From Limnohabitans sp. 2KL-17 (GTDB taxonomy: Bacteria; Pseudomonadota; Gammaproteobacteria; Burkholderiales; Burkholderiaceae_C), in the NCBI RefSeq assembly GCF_003063415.1, contig NZ_NESK01000020.1:1-64000 (forward strand): a DNA stretch of 64,000 nucleotides, read 5' to 3'. This document shows positions 38,917-49,744 of this stretch, one piece after another. The notes under the pieces were generated by a model that searched no databases, was not told where the DNA came from, and saw only the letters and a program-made list of their open reading frames with translations. A program made the translations under genes and the position numbers. Numbering within the stretch: the first letter of the stretch is position 1; every line of letters begins with the position of its first letter.

Positions 38917-38930
38917 GGCAATAACTCGCG

Positions 38931-40175
38931 TCAGATGCGTTTAAACACCAGCGAACCGTTGGTGCCACCAAAACCAAAATTGTTTTTCAGGGCTACGTCA
39001 ATTTTCATGTCGCGTGCCGTGTTGGCACAGTAGTCCAGATCACACTCTGGGTCAGGATTGGTCAGGTTGATGGTGGGTGGAACTTTTTGCAAATGCAGCG
39101 CCAGCACAGTGAACACACTCTCAATGCCTCCCGCACCACCCAACAGGTGACCTGTCATGGATTTGGTGGAACTCACCACGGTTTTGTACGCATGCGCGCC
39201 CAAAGCCGCCTTGATGGCATTGGTTTCGTTGATGTCCCCCAATGGCGTGGAGGTGCCGTGCGCGTTCAGGTAATCGATCTGGTCGGCATTGACACCGGCA
39301 TTGCGCATGGCGTTGACCATGGCCCGGCGTGGGCCGTCCATGCTGGGTGCTGTCATGTGCCCTGCGTCAGCGCTCATGCCGTAGCCTGAAAGTTCGGCAT
39401 AAATCTTGGCACCCCGGGCTTTGGCGTGCTCATACTCTTCAAGGACCATTACACCTGCACCTTCTCCCAGCACAAAGCCATCACGGTCTTTGTCCCAGGG
39501 GCGGGAGGCAGCTGCAGGGTCATCGTTGCGGGTAGACAAGGCGCGCATGGCCGCAAAGCCGCCGACACCCAGCGGTGACACACAGGCTTCAGAGCCTCCA
39601 GCGACCATCACGTCCGCATCGCCGTATTCGATCAAACGACCGGCTTCGCCTATGGAGTGCAAACCTGTGGTGCAAGCAGTTACAACAGCCAGATTAGGGC
39701 CTTTGAAACCACTGCGCATCGACACATGGCCAGAGATCATGTTGATGATCGAGGCCGGTACAAAAAATGGGGAAATTCGCCGGGCACCACGGGCGATGTA
39801 TTCGGCATGGGTGTCTTCGATCATTGGCAAACCGCCAATGCCTGAACCGATCACCACGCCAATGCGACAAGCTTCTTCTTCATCCAATGCATCGCCTGTT
39901 GGCAGCCCAGAATCCTGGATGGCCTGAGCTGCGGCAGCGATACCGAAATGGATGAAACGGTCCATAGCCCTGGCCTCTTTGGCGGAGATATAGGACTCGA
40001 GGTCAAAGTTCTTGACTTCACCCACGAATCGGCAAGACATGGCCGAAGCGTCAAAACGGGTGATAGGACCAATGCCGGACTGACCGGCAAGCAGGTTCGT
40101 CCATGCATCGGTCACCGTATTGCCTACGGGGCTGACGCATCCCAAACCCGTGACTACAACGCGGCGCCGGGTCAT
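38931..40175 (-). CDS. fabF: Beta-ketoacyl-[ACP] synthase II
   Basis: 414 residues. The Cys-His-His triad is C168 ([15 protein letters not shown]), then His in [11 protein letters not shown] and in [13 protein letters not shown]. The closing [17 protein letters not shown] is the family's C-terminal signature. It elongates acyl-ACP with malonyl-ACP and is the temperature-responsive condensing enzyme. It lies 6 bp after acpP. Confidence 0.97.
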   Translation of the reverse strand: MTRRRVVVTGLGCVSPVGNTVTDAWTNLLAGQSGIGPITRFDASAMSCRFVGEVKNFDLESYISAKEARAMDRFIHFGIAAAAQAIQDSGLPTGDALDEEEACRIGVVIGSGIGGLPMIEDTHAEYIARGARRISPFFVPASIINMISGHVSMRSGFKGPNLAVVTACTTGLHSIGEAGRLIEYGDADVMVAGGSEACVSPLGVGGFAAMRALSTRNDDPAAASRPWDKDRDGFVLGEGAGVMVLEEYEHAKARGAKIYAELSGYGMSADAGHMTAPSMDGPRRAMVNAMRNAGVNADQIDYLNAHGTSTPLGDINETNAIKAALGAHAYKTVVSSTKSMTGHLLGGAGGIESVFTVLALHLQKVPPTINLTNPDPECDLDYCANTARDMKIDVALKNNFGFGGTNGSLVFKRI

Positions 40176-40181
40176 CGTCTA

Positions 40182-41232
<1,051 letters not shown>

Positions 41233-41236
<4 letters not shown>

Positions 41237-42183
41237 GCCAACAATCCTTTCACTTCAGCCAGGGTGGTGGGGTCGTACAAGGCCACACCGTTCAATTCGG
41301 CGTCAATGCGCTTGGTCATACCCGCCAACACCTTGCCGGGGCCGCATTCCACCAAAACGGTCACGCCACGGGCCTTGATGGCCTGCACGCATTCGACCCA
41401 ACGCACCGGACCAAAAGCCTGGCGGTAAAGCGCATCACAGATGCGAACCGGATCGGATTCGACGGCTACATCGACGTTGTTGAGCACCGGAATTTGCGGC
41501 GCGGCCAGGCTCAGTGTGGCCAGCTTTTCCCGCAATTTTTCAGCCGCAGGCTTCATCAGGCTCGAGTGAAAGGGGGCCGACACAGGCAAGATCAGCGCAC
41601 GTTTGGCGCCCATGGCCTTGAGCACTTCACAGGCTTTGTCGACTGCAGCTTTGCTGCCGGCAATCACGGTTTGGGCAGCATCGTTGAAGTTCACGGCCTC
41701 GACCACCTCTGGGCTGCCGAGGGCAAAGCTGGCTTGCGCCTCCTGGCAACCCGCAATTACTTTGGCGGATTCCAGACCCAAGATGGCCGCCATGGCACCC
41801 ACGCCCACAGGGACAGCTTCTTGCATGGCTGTGGCCCGCAAGCGCACCAGCGGGGCAGCTTGCGTCAAAGTGAGCACCCCCGAAGCGACCAAGGCACTGT
41901 ATTCGCCCAATGAATGGCCAGCCACCACCGAGGGCTTGGTACCCCCTTCGGCCAGCCAGGCCCGGTATGCAGCAACCGCCGACACCAACATCACGGGTTG
42001 GGTGTTGGTGGTCATGGCCAAGGCTTCTTTGGGACCATCATGAATGAGTTTGGCGACATCTTCACCCAGGGCGTCAGAGGCTTCTTTGAGGGTTTCGAGC
42101 ACCACCGGGTGATCCCCCCAAGCGTCGAGCATGCCCACCGATTGGGAGCCTTGTCCAGGAAAAACAAATGCAAAGTTGGTCAT
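41233..42183 (-). CDS. fabD: Malonyl-CoA:ACP transacylase
   Basis: 316 residues from the ATG at 42183; the longer upstream frame is not family-like. FVFPGQGSQSVGM opens the protein and the nucleophile S91 is in GHSLGEYSALVA. A catalytic His lies in the AKRALILPVSAPFHSSLM block. It loads malonyl onto AcpP for fatty-acid elongation. Confidence 0.97.
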
Positions 42184-42249
42184 ATGCGGTCTGAATGAAT
42201 CTGAAATCGGATCAGCATGGCGCAATGCCGCTGACCTGCGAAGGTCCCA

Positions 42250-43227
42250 TCAATAGCGCAGCAGCACGGAGCCCCAAGTGAAGCCGCCGCCCACACCTTC
42301 GAGCATGAGCGTCTGTCCCCGCTGAATTCGCCCATCGCGAACGGCAGTGTCCAACGCCAAAGGGATCGAGGCGGCCGAGGTATTGCCGTGCTGATCCACG
42401 GTGACCACCACTTTGTCGGCGGGCATCTTGAGCTTTTTGGCGGTGCTTTGCATGATGCGGATGTTGGCCTGATGCGGGATCAGCCAATCGATGTCGGCAT
42501 CGGTCAAATTCGCCTTGGCCAAACTGGCTCGAGCGGTTTCTTCGAGCACACCCACAGCCAGTTTGAAAACGGCCTGCCCATCCATTTTGAGAACCGGGTC
42601 GCCCAGAATACCGCCACGGTTCACATGACCAGGTACACACAAAATATCTTTGTATTTGCCATCGGCATGCAAATCAGTGGCCAAAATGCCGGGCGTGTCC
42701 GAGGCCTCCAGGACAACGGCGCCTGCGCCATCACCAAACAAGACACAGGTGGTGCGGTCCTTGAAGTCCAGAATGCGACTGAACACTTCTGCGCCAATGA
42801 CCAGCGCCCGCTTGGACGAACCGGTTTGGATCATGGCATCTGCGATCGTCAGCGCGTAAATGAAGCCACTGCAAACCGCCTGCACGTCAAACGCCGGGCA
42901 ACCTGCAGCGCCCAGCTTGTGCTGAACCATGGTTGCAACCGAGGGGAAAACCATGTCTGGTGTCGAAGTGCCCACGATGATCAGGTCAATGTCCTGTGCA
43001 GCCAAGCCAGCGGCATCCAATGCCCTGCGAGAGGCTTCTGTGGCCAGATCGCTGCAGCCTTGCTCATCGGCGGCAAAGTGTCGGGCGCGGATACCGGTTC
43101 GCTCCACGATCCAGTTGTCCGAAGTTTCAACACCTTGCTGCGCCAACTCGGCAGCCAGATCGGCGTTGGTCATGCGTTTTGCCGGCAAGTAACTGCCAGT
43201 GCCCAAGATGCGGGAGTAAATTCTCAT
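42250..43227 (-). CDS. fabH: Beta-ketoacyl-[ACP] synthase III
   Basis: 325 residues. The triad is C119 ([10 protein letters not shown]), His in [10 protein letters not shown] and Asn in [10 protein letters not shown]. It starts fatty-acid synthesis from acetyl-CoA and malonyl-ACP. The ATG overlaps the plsX stop by 4 bp; a 66-bp gap separates it from fabD. Confidence 0.97.
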   Translation of the reverse strand: MRIYSRILGTGSYLPAKRMTNADLAAELAQQGVETSDNWIVERTGIRARHFAADEQGCSDLATEASRRALDAAGLAAQDIDLIIVGTSTPDMVFPSVATMVQHKLGAAGCPAFDVQAVCSGFIYALTIADAMIQTGSSKRALVIGAEVFSRILDFKDRTTCVLFGDGAGAVVLEASDTPGILATDLHADGKYKDILCVPGHVNRGGILGDPVLKMDGQAVFKLAVGVLEETARASLAKANLTDADIDWLIPHQANIRIMQSTAKKLKMPADKVVVTVDQHGNTSAASIPLALDTAVRDGRIQRGQTLMLEGVGGGFTWGSVLLRY

Positions 43228-44288
43228 ACAGATGTGACCGCTGGTTCTGACCGCTCAGCCTGAGCCCCTGCCAACAACGGGCCAGCATGGGCGATGCGTT
43301 CACGAACGCGCTCAAGCAATTGGTTTCGAGATGCATCATAAGCGCGGATCAAGGCATTTTCAAATGCCAGCTCGTCGGCAGAACCATGGCTTTTGAACAC
43401 CAGCCCCCGCAGACCCAACAAGGCAGCGCCGTTGTAGCGGCGGTGGTCTACACGGTTTTTAAAAGCTGTTAGGACCGGATAAGCCAAAATGGCGGCCATT
43501 TTAGTGAAGATGTTGCGAGAGAACTCAGCCTTGAGAAAGCTGCTCACCATGGTGGCCAGGCCCTCACTGGCCTTCAGGGCCACATTGCCAACAAAGCCAT
43601 CGCAGACCACGATGTCGACTGTTCCCTTGAAAATGTCATTCCCTTCGACATTGCCATAAAAATTCAAATCCCCGGAGTTAGCAGCAAATCGCAACAATTC
43701 ACCGGATTTTTTGATGATTTCATTGCCTTTTATGGCCTCTTCGCCAATATTGAGCAGACCAACAGTGGGCTGCTCCTTGTTCTGCAAGACAGAAACCAAG
43801 GCTGAGCCCATGACTGCGAACTGCAACAAATGCTCTGGCGTGCAATCCACATTGGCACCCAAATCCAGCATGGTGGTGCCGCCGCCTTTGAAGTTGGGCA
43901 TTTGACCGGCAATGGCCGGGCGATCGATGCCATCCATGGTTTTGAGCACATAGCGGGCAATCGCCATCAAGGCGCCCGTGTTTCCGGCAGAGATGGCAAC
44001 TGACGCCTTGCCATCACGCACTTGCTCTATGGCCACCCGCATGGAAGAGTCTTTCTTCTTGCGCAAGGCCACCTCCAGCGAATCGTCCATTTCGACCACT
44101 TCGGTCGCGGCAACCACCGTGGCACGAAAATCATCAAAACCGGCTAAGGCCTCAGGACGCCCGACCAGCACCAAACGGGCATCAGGGTGGCTTGACAAGA
44201 AGCGGCTGCAAGCCGCCAGGGTGACTCGGGGACCATGGTCGCCGCCCATGCAATCGACAGCCAGGGTGATCGGAGTGGGCGAGGTCAT
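43224..44288 (-). CDS. plsX: Phosphate acyltransferase PlsX
   Basis: 354 residues. The N-terminal [12 protein letters not shown] and the [36 protein letters not shown] and [14 protein letters not shown] blocks are those of PlsX. The enzyme makes acyl-phosphate from acyl-ACP for phospholipid synthesis. It ends with about 20 variable residues. Confidence 0.96.
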   Translation of the reverse strand: MTSPTPITLAVDCMGGDHGPRVTLAACSRFLSSHPDARLVLVGRPEALAGFDDFRATVVAATEVVEMDDSLEVALRKKKDSSMRVAIEQVRDGKASVAISAGNTGALMAIARYVLKTMDGIDRPAIAGQMPNFKGGGTTMLDLGANVDCTPEHLLQFAVMGSALVSVLQNKEQPTVGLLNIGEEAIKGNEIIKKSGELLRFAANSGDLNFYGNVEGNDIFKGTVDIVVCDGFVGNVALKASEGLATMVSSFLKAEFSRNIFTKMAAILAYPVLTAFKNRVDHRRYNGAALLGLRGLVFKSHGSADELAFENALIRAYDASRNQLLERVRERIAHAGPLLAGAQAERSEPAVTSV

Positions 44289-44330
44289 GAGATCCTAGAG
44301 ATCAAAAATCGTGAAGAAATCAAAGCCATA

Positions 44331-44370
44331 AAAACAAAAGCCCGAGGCTACTGACACAGTAGCGCCGGGC
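44331..44370 (-). terminator. Hairpin between rpmF and plsX, terminator-like
   Basis: On the minus strand GCCCG (44370-44366) and CTACTG (44362-44357) pair with CAGTAG (44353-44348) and CGGGC (44344-44340) across a three-by-three internal loop, then TTTTGTTTTT. It could set the ratio of L32 to PlsX. Confidence 0.55.
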
Positions 44371-44397
44371 CCATTCAGGCTTATAGGCTGAAGCCGA

Positions 44398-44580
44398 TCA
44401 GGCTTCGGACTTGTTTTTCAGCACTTGACGGCCACGGTAAAAGCCGTTGGGGCTGATGTGATGGCGCAAATGGATTTCACCTGTTGTTGGCTCCACAGCG
44501 ATGCCTGGCACGTTCAGGGCGTTGTGTGAACGGTGCATACCGCGCTTGGATGGCGACTTTTTGTTTTGCTGAACAGCCAT
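44398..44580 (-). CDS. rpmF: 50S ribosomal protein L32
   Basis: 60 residues, very basic N-terminus ([19 protein letters not shown]), full length for the family. It has an AAGGAG site. Its place between yceD and plsX is conserved across Gram-negative bacteria. Confidence 0.97.
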   Translation of the reverse strand: MAVQQNKKSPSKRGMHRSHNALNVPGIAVEPTTGEIHLRHHISPNGFYRGRQVLKNKSEA

Positions 44581-44669
44581 GGTGGCTCCTTGGAAGCTTG
44601 GAGGCCGCGCCTGTAGCGCAGCGTCTGGTTGATGAGAGTGTCGCCCAAATCAACTGAGCGAAGCCGCAA

Positions 44670-44675
44670 ATTATA
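44670..44675 (-). promoter_or_regulatory. TATAAT box upstream of rpmF
   Basis: A perfect TATAAT on the minus strand lies about 90 bp before the rpmF ATG and after yceD. The -35 region is weak. It would allow L32 synthesis independent of yceD. Confidence 0.4.
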
Positions 44676-44714
44676 GCCTAAGACAAGCCAGCCCCTCAGG
44701 GTTTAGTTTCGCGC

Positions 44715-45263
44715 TTACTTGGGAGGGCCTGTTTTGAGGCCAGCCAATACGCCAAACGGATTGGGGCGTTCGGATGCCGCGTCAAACTCGGGATCGACTG
44801 CGGACATAGGCACTGTTTCGGGGCAAACCTCGTGCAAAGGGACCAAGGGCAATGACAAAATCAGCTCATCCTCGATCAAGGCCAGTGCGTCAAAATCACG
44901 GCTGATGGCCAAAATATCATCTTCGGACTCATCGTCAAGCGCCGCCGCCGTGGCCTCATCGGCTACAAAACGCAAAGAACGCTCAGCCGCCACCACATCC
45001 AAAACAGGCGACAGGCATCGTTGGCATTGCATCGGCAAACGCACCGAAGCCTTCAAGTCCAGCCAAATCTCGTCAGTGCCCCCCGGTTGCGGAACCATTC
45101 GGCCCTGCAATTGCCAAAGCAAAAGGCCAGGAGACAGAGCGCTGCCGAATTGTTCTTCTGCCAATCGCGGCCAATCGGCCAGATTGCCCTCGCCCTTCAG
45201 GCCGATGGCATCACGGGCAAAAGACACCACATCCAGGTGCCGGGGGTCCATTTTTTTTTCCAT
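44715..45263 (-). CDS. DUF177 (YceD-family) protein
   Basis: 182 residues from the ATG at 45263. Residue 5 is also Met (ATG at 45251), behind a run of nine A, and is an alternative. The family core ASVRLPMQCQRCLSP with paired cysteines and the later acidic LIEDELILSLPLVPLHEVC are visible. YceD relatives are linked to ribosome/23S rRNA accumulation in some lineages, which fits its fixed position next to rpmF. Start and exact role remain uncertain. Confidence 0.85.
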   Translation of the reverse strand: MEKKMDPRHLDVVSFARDAIGLKGEGNLADWPRLAEEQFGSALSPGLLLWQLQGRMVPQPGGTDEIWLDLKASVRLPMQCQRCLSPVLDVVAAERSLRFVADEATAAALDDESEDDILAISRDFDALALIEDELILSLPLVPLHEVCPETVPMSAVDPEFDAASERPNPFGVLAGLKTGPPK

Positions 45264-45314
45264 GGCTGCAGTGTAAGAGAATCACCTGTCCGAATTTCAC
45301 CTTGGGTTTGCACT

Positions 45315-45926
45315 TTGACACCGAATTTCTCCTCCACACCCAGCAACGTCCGCCAAGTCGTACTGGGCTCTACATCACGCTATCGGCGCGAATTGTTGGC
45401 GCGCCTGCGCATCCCTTTCAGTGTCACCGCACCCAACGTGGACGAAACCCCGCAGGCGGGCGAAACCCCGAAGAACTTAGCCTTGCGACTCGCATTGGCC
45501 AAAGCCCAGGCCGTCGCCGCCTTGCATCCGGAAGCGGTGGTCATCGGCTCGGACCAGGTGGCCGATCTGGCGGGACAGCCCCTGGGCAAGCCGGGTGAGC
45601 ACGCACGGGCTGTACAGCAATTGCGCCAAATGCGTGGTCAAACGGTGATTTTTCAGACTGCGCTGGCCGTGGTGTGCTTGGCAACGGGCTTTAAACAAGT
45701 TGATCTGGCAGAGGTGCGGGTGGTTTTCCGCGACTTGAGCGACGACGAAATCGAAGCTTATTTACAAGCCGAAAAGCCCTATGACTGCGCTGGCAGCGCC
45801 AAAAGTGAGGGCCTTGGCATTGCCTTGCTGGAGTCCATTGACAACGATGACCCGACTGCGCTGGTGGGGCTGCCCCTCATCCGCACCGCCCGGCTGTTGC
45901 GCCTAGCTGGGGTCAAGCTGCTGTGA
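45315..45926 (+). CDS. Maf/YceF-type nucleotide pyrophosphatase
   Basis: 203 residues if started at the TTG 45315. No ATG or GTG occurs in a suitable place, and no ribosome-binding site is obvious. The YceF-type motifs are clear: VVLGSTSRYRRELLARL, PNVDET, VVIGSDQVADL, and AEKPYDCAGSAKSEGLGIALLE. This subfamily prefers modified nucleotides such as m7GTP and is divergent from yceD-rpmF in E. coli too. It ends in a 4-base overlap with the next gene. Confidence 0.88.
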   Translation: MTPNFSSTPSNVRQVVLGSTSRYRRELLARLRIPFSVTAPNVDETPQAGETPKNLALRLALAKAQAVAALHPEAVVIGSDQVADLAGQPLGKPGEHARAVQQLRQMRGQTVIFQTALAVVCLATGFKQVDLAEVRVVFRDLSDDEIEAYLQAEKPYDCAGSAKSEGLGIALLESIDNDDPTALVGLPLIRTARLLRLAGVKLL

Positions 45927-46696
45927 ACGCCCACCAAAACACCAAGGGCTGCCTGTATCTGGTGCCCACGCCGTTGGACTTTGGCTGCGTTGAGCAAGCA
46001 CCCATCACACATGTTCTGCCTGAAGCCACACTGGCCACGGCTGCCAATATCCAGCATTGGGTGTGTGAAAACGCCAAAACCACCCGGGCATTTTTGAAGC
46101 GCGTTGGAGAAACCCACCCCCTGATCGCCCCCCTGCCCGAGCAAAGCATCACCGAGTTGCCTCGCCACGTGCACAAGAAAGGCGACCACCAATCCGGCTT
46201 TGACGCCAAACCGCTGCTGACGGCGGCTTTGCAAGGCTATGACGTAGGCCTGATCAGCGAAGCCGGCATGCCTGCTGTGGCCGATCCTGGCAGTTCGGTG
46301 GTGCGTGCTGCGCACGATCTGGGCTTGAAGGTGGTGCCGCTGGTCGGCCCGGTGTCTTTGTTACTGGCTTTGGCCGGCAGTGGGCTGAATGGCCAAAACT
46401 TCGCATTTGTAGGCTACTTGCCGCAAGACGCCGCAGAACGTGCCACCAGGCTCAAGCAACTGGAATCTCTGGCCCATAAAACCGGGCAAACACAGCTCTG
46501 GATAGAGACGCCTTACCGCAACGCAGCCATGTTGTCGGGACTGCTGCAAAGCTTGCAGGCCCACACCCGTTTGGCCATTTCCAGCGGCCTGACACTGCCT
46601 TCGGCGAGCATCCAGAGTCACAGCGTGGCGCAATGGAAAAAGGGCCTGAAAGGCCCTGATGGTCACACGCCTGCGGTCTATGCCATCGGGCCTTGA
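45923..46696 (+). CDS. RsmI-like tetrapyrrole-methylase-fold SAM methyltransferase
   Basis: 257 residues from the GTG at 45923. Blocks GCLYLVPTPLDFG, VCENAKTTRAFLKR, GYDVGLISEAGMPAVADPGSSVVRAAHDLGLKVVPLVGPVSLLLALAGSGLNGQNFAFVGYLP and the closing ETPYRNAAMLSGLL match RsmI/CbiF-like methyltransferases. Several residues differ from true RsmI (16S rRNA C1402 2'-O-methylase), which usually has longer N- and C-termini. The substrate is therefore open. It is translationally coupled to the Maf gene and convergent with sppA. Confidence 0.75.
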   Translation: MNAHQNTKGCLYLVPTPLDFGCVEQAPITHVLPEATLATAANIQHWVCENAKTTRAFLKRVGETHPLIAPLPEQSITELPRHVHKKGDHQSGFDAKPLLTAALQGYDVGLISEAGMPAVADPGSSVVRAAHDLGLKVVPLVGPVSLLLALAGSGLNGQNFAFVGYLPQDAAERATRLKQLESLAHKTGQTQLWIETPYRNAAMLSGLLQSLQAHTRLAISSGLTLPSASIQSHSVAQWKKGLKGPDGHTPAVYAIGP

Positions 46697-46699
46697 GGT

Positions 46700-47695
46700 T
46701 CAGCGCAAGCCCGTGCTTGTTCGCAGGGCACGCAACGTGCCTTCACCCATGGCAGCGCCAAATCGTTTGACCAGGCGTTCTGCCACGTTTTCGCGTTGCG
46801 TGTAGTCCACCACATCGGGGGCTTTCACCACTTCACGGGCCACGCCATCGAGGCTACCCAGGCTGTCGGCCAAGCCCATGTCAACCGCTTGCTGGCCACT
46901 CCAAAATAAGCCGCTGAAGGTATCAGGACTTTCCTTGAGCCGATCACCACGGCCTTTCTTGACCACTTGGATGAACTGGGTGTGGATTTGGTCGAGCATG
47001 GCTTGGGCGTGTTTACGTTGCGGCTCAGTTTGCGGGCTGAAGGGGTCCAGAAAACCTTTGTTGACACCCGCCGTCATCAAACGCCGCTCCACCCCCAGCT
47101 TGTCCATGAGTCCGGTGAATCCAAAGCCATCCATCAAGACACCAATACTGCCCACAATGCTGGCCTTGTCTACATAAATGCGGTCAGTGGCTGCCGCGAT
47201 GTAATAAGCGGCCGAAGCACACGACTCCTCCACCACGGCGTAAATCGGCTTGTTGTGCAAAGCACGCAAACGGACGATCTCGTCGTTGATCAGGCCTGCC
47301 TGTACCGGACTGCCGCCAGGAGAGTTGATCAGCAACACCAAGGCCTGCGAGCCTGAGTCTTCCAAGGCAAGGCGCATCGCCGACATCACATTTTCAGCGC
47401 TGGCTTCGGTCTCCGAGCCGATTTCGCCCACGATAGACACCATCGCCGTGTGCGGCAAGCTGGGATGACTGGTGGGGGATTTATAGCTGAATGCCTGCCA
47501 AAACACCACCGCCAAAAACAGCAGCCAAGCAGAACGCAAGCCCACTTTCCAGCGCCTGGCCACTTTCTGCTCTTTCAAGCTGGCAAAGGCCAACTGCTCC
47601 AGTGTTTGGCGCGCCCAGCCTTCGTCTAGGGGGAGGGCAGCTTTCACGGGTTCTGGGGGGGCCGAGGCGGACGTGTTGTCCTGGGGGTCTTGCAT
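46700..47695 (-). CDS. sppA: Signal peptide peptidase SppA (S49 family)
   Basis: 331 residues from the ATG at 47695, two bases after the Rieske stop. One membrane helix lies at about 52-69. The Ser/Lys dyad is probably S161 (EESCASAAYYIA) and K213 (GVNKGFLDPF). LLINSPGGSPVQAG is the oxyanion/strand block. It is the short single-domain form, which degrades released signal peptides in the inner membrane. It belongs to the co-directional group rluC-HAD-Rieske-sppA. Confidence 0.94.
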   Translation of the reverse strand: MQDPQDNTSASAPPEPVKAALPLDEGWARQTLEQLAFASLKEQKVARRWKVGLRSAWLLFLAVVFWQAFSYKSPTSHPSLPHTAMVSIVGEIGSETEASAENVMSAMRLALEDSGSQALVLLINSPGGSPVQAGLINDEIVRLRALHNKPIYAVVEESCASAAYYIAAATDRIYVDKASIVGSIGVLMDGFGFTGLMDKLGVERRLMTAGVNKGFLDPFSPQTEPQRKHAQAMLDQIHTQFIQVVKKGRGDRLKESPDTFSGLFWSGQQAVDMGLADSLGSLDGVAREVVKAPDVVDYTQRENVAERLVKRFGAAMGEGTLRALRTSTGLR

Positions 47696-47697
47696 GG

Positions 47698-48063
47698 TCA
47701 AAATTCAAGGGGCTTTAAGTTGTAGGCAGTATGCCAGTGAACCACGCCGTCCCGCTCTGAAAGGTCTATTTTCACAAGGCCGCCACGGCAGAGTCCACCA
47801 GAGCACGCCCCCGTGTCTGGTTGGTAAGTGGCGCCGTGTGTGGCACACATCAGCCAGCGTCCAGTGTCGTCAAAAAAGCGGTCTGGCTGGTAGTCCATTT
47901 CCATGGCCACATGGGTGCAGCGGTTCAGATAGGCGTACACCTGGCCTTCGTAACGGATGGCAAACGCACGGCAAGTCTGACCGGCATACACAATGTCAAA
48001 AGGCACAGCACGGCCTCCTTGGGCCAAATCAGCGCTGTTGCACAAAGGGACCATCGGATCCAT
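47698..48063 (-). CDS. Rieske [2Fe-2S] domain protein
   Basis: 121 residues from the ATG at 48063, which has AGGAG five bases upstream; an upstream GTG is rejected. The cluster ligands are C49-T-H51 and C73-A-T-H76, with a further Cys pair (ACSGGLC) nearby. No catalytic domain or membrane anchor is fused, so it is a soluble small ferredoxin or NirD-like protein. The partner oxidoreductase is not in the window. Confidence 0.9.
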   Translation of the reverse strand: MDPMVPLCNSADLAQGGRAVPFDIVYAGQTCRAFAIRYEGQVYAYLNRCTHVAMEMDYQPDRFFDDTGRWLMCATHGATYQPDTGACSGGLCRGGLVKIDLSERDGVVHWHTAYNLKPLEF

Positions 48064-48075
48064 GACCACTCCTGT

Positions 48076-48756
48076 TCAAGCGTTGAGCAGCAACCAGTAG
48101 TGCAAATCACGCACGCTGTGCGCCACATGGCGAGGGTTCAGGGCATGAAAAGCCTCGGGCTCGTGCGCCCCATAGCTCACACCCACGCTGGCACAACCGG
48201 CGTTCAGGGCCATTTGTAAATCATGCGTGGTGTCGCCAATCATCAAGGTGCGCTCGGGTTCAACCCCAAACTCACGCATCAGCTCGTGCAGCATCAGCGG
48301 ATGGGGCTTGCCTGCCGTTTCATCGGCCGTTCTTGAGCCGTCAAAACGGTGGCGCAACTCCACCGCCTGCAAGGACTCGTTCAAGCCTTGTCGGCTTTTG
48401 CCCGTGGCCACCGTCACCCAGTGGTGCCGGGCTTTCAAGTCGTCCAGCAACTCCAGCACGCCATCAAACAGGCAGATGTCGTGTTGGTGCTGTATGTAAT
48501 GGTGACGGTAGCGCTCACCCAAAGCCGGGTATTTGTCGACAGGCACATCGGGCGCCGCATGCGCCAGCGCAGGCATGAGGGCCAGACCAATCACATAGGA
48601 GGCTGCCTCGCGAGTGGGCTCTGCCCCACCCACATCCACCACCGCGCGCTGAATACAGCGGGTGATGAGGGCGGTGGAATCGAACAAGGTGCCATCCCAA
48701 TCGAAGGCGATCAGGTCAAACTGGCGGGGCCGGAATTCATTCAGAGTGGCTGGCAT
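48076..48756 (-). CDS. HAD-family phosphatase, phosphoglycolate phosphatase-like
   Basis: 226 residues from the ATG at 48756; an ATG at 48765 is also in frame. The nucleophile motif DWDGTLFDS has D19 and D21. Later VTVATGKSRQGL (motif 2), the KPHPLMLHELM lysine and MIGDTTHDLQMA complete the active site. It resembles Gph of HAD subfamily IA and probably hydrolyses a small phosphate ester. Its start lies inside the rluC 3' end, so translation may be coupled. Confidence 0.9.
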   Translation of the reverse strand: MPATLNEFRPRQFDLIAFDWDGTLFDSTALITRCIQRAVVDVGGAEPTREAASYVIGLALMPALAHAAPDVPVDKYPALGERYRHHYIQHQHDICLFDGVLELLDDLKARHHWVTVATGKSRQGLNESLQAVELRHRFDGSRTADETAGKPHPLMLHELMREFGVEPERTLMIGDTTHDLQMALNAGCASVGVSYGAHEPEAFHALNPRHVAHSVRDLHYWLLLNA

Positions 48757-49744
48757 GGTCAACATAGGCTTTCAATTCGGGGGGTAAATCGGTTTGCAGC
48801 GAAACGCGCTCCGCTGTCACGGGGTGGTTGAACTGCAATCGCCAGGCATGCAAAAACATGCGCTTCAGGCCCGGGCTGCTCCCCGGCCTTTGAAGCTGGC
48901 GGTTCCATTCGAAATCGCCATATTTGTCGTCGCCTGCAATTGGGTGGCCTTGTGAGGCCAGGTGCACCCTGATCTGGTGGGTGCGCCCGGTTTTGATGGT
49001 CACCTCCAGCAAAGTAGCTCCTGGCAATCGCCTGGACACCTTGACCAAGGTAACGGATCGCATGCCATCGGGGTCTTCGGGCGTGGTCACACGAACGCGC
49101 CGCTCACCCTCTGCGCCATCCTGGCCCTGCAGCAAAAATTTGAGCAACGGCTGGTCAATCACTTTGAGCTTGGCCGGCCAATCGCCCTTGACCAACGCCA
49201 AATAGGTTTTACCTGTCTCACGCTCACGGAATTGGTCTTGCAGGTGCCTCAAGGCGCTGCGCTTTTTGGCCACCAGCAAAATGCCGCTGGTATCCCGGTC
49301 CAAGCGATGCACCAACTCCAGCAGCTTGGCTTGAGGGCGGGCCTGCCGCAATTGCTCGATCACGCCAAAGCTCACCCCCGAGCCACCATGCACCGCCACG
49401 CCTGCTGGCTTGTCGATGGCCAGCAAGCTGTCGTCTTCAAAAAGCAAGGGAAATTCGCGTCCCGGGGCTGGCCGTTCGGCTTTTTCGGCCACTTTGTCCG
49501 AAATGCGCACGGGCGGCAAACGCACCTCGTCACCGGATTCAATCCGGGTATCGGCCGCAGCACGGCCTTTGTTGATGCGAACTTCACCGCTGCGGATGAT
49601 GCGGTAAATGTGGGTTTTGGGTACGCCCTTGAGGTGGCGCATCAAAAAGTTGTCCAAACGCTGCCCGGCTGACTCTTCGTCCACCAACAACCATTTGACG
49701 GCGGGCGTCGCAATGGCGGACTTAGCCCCTATAATGTGATTCAC
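48737..49744 (-). CDS. rluC: 23S rRNA pseudouridine synthase RluC
   Basis: 335 residues if started at the GTG 49744; the longer frame upstream is not family-like. An S4-like domain (AGQRLDNFLMRHLKGVPKTHIYRIIRSGEVRINKGR) precedes the RsuA/RluA catalytic domain, with the Asp in LVHRLDRDTSGILLVAK. It modifies U955, U2504 and U2580-type positions of 23S rRNA. The start region overlaps the divergent rne promoter, as in many proteobacteria. Confidence 0.93.
   Translation of the reverse strand: MNHIIGAKSAIATPAVKWLLVDEESAGQRLDNFLMRHLKGVPKTHIYRIIRSGEVRINKGRAAADTRIESGDEVRLPPVRISDKVAEKAERPAPGREFPLLFEDDSLLAIDKPAGVAVHGGSGVSFGVIEQLRQARPQAKLLELVHRLDRDTSGILLVAKKRSALRHLQDQFRERETGKTYLALVKGDWPAKLKVIDQPLLKFLLQGQDGAEGERRVRVTTPEDPDGMRSVTLVKVSRRLPGATLLEVTIKTGRTHQIRVHLASQGHPIAGDDKYGDFEWNRQLQRPGSSPGLKRMFLHAWRLQFNHPVTAERVSLQTDLPPELKAYVDHASHSE
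49730..49735 (+). promoter_or_regulatory. TATAAT box of the rne promoter
   Basis: A perfect TATAAT on the plus strand; a transcript from it would begin near 49742, about 595 bases before the rne ATG. The -35 (about 49707-49713, TCGCAA-like) is weak. The box falls at the start of rluC on the other strand. Confidence 0.5.

Noticed and set aside
46700-49744. A dedicated redox or defence cassette formed by sppA, Rieske, HAD and rluC
   Set aside because: All four are housekeeping families in an order I recall from other Burkholderiales; nothing suggests a mobile or novel system.
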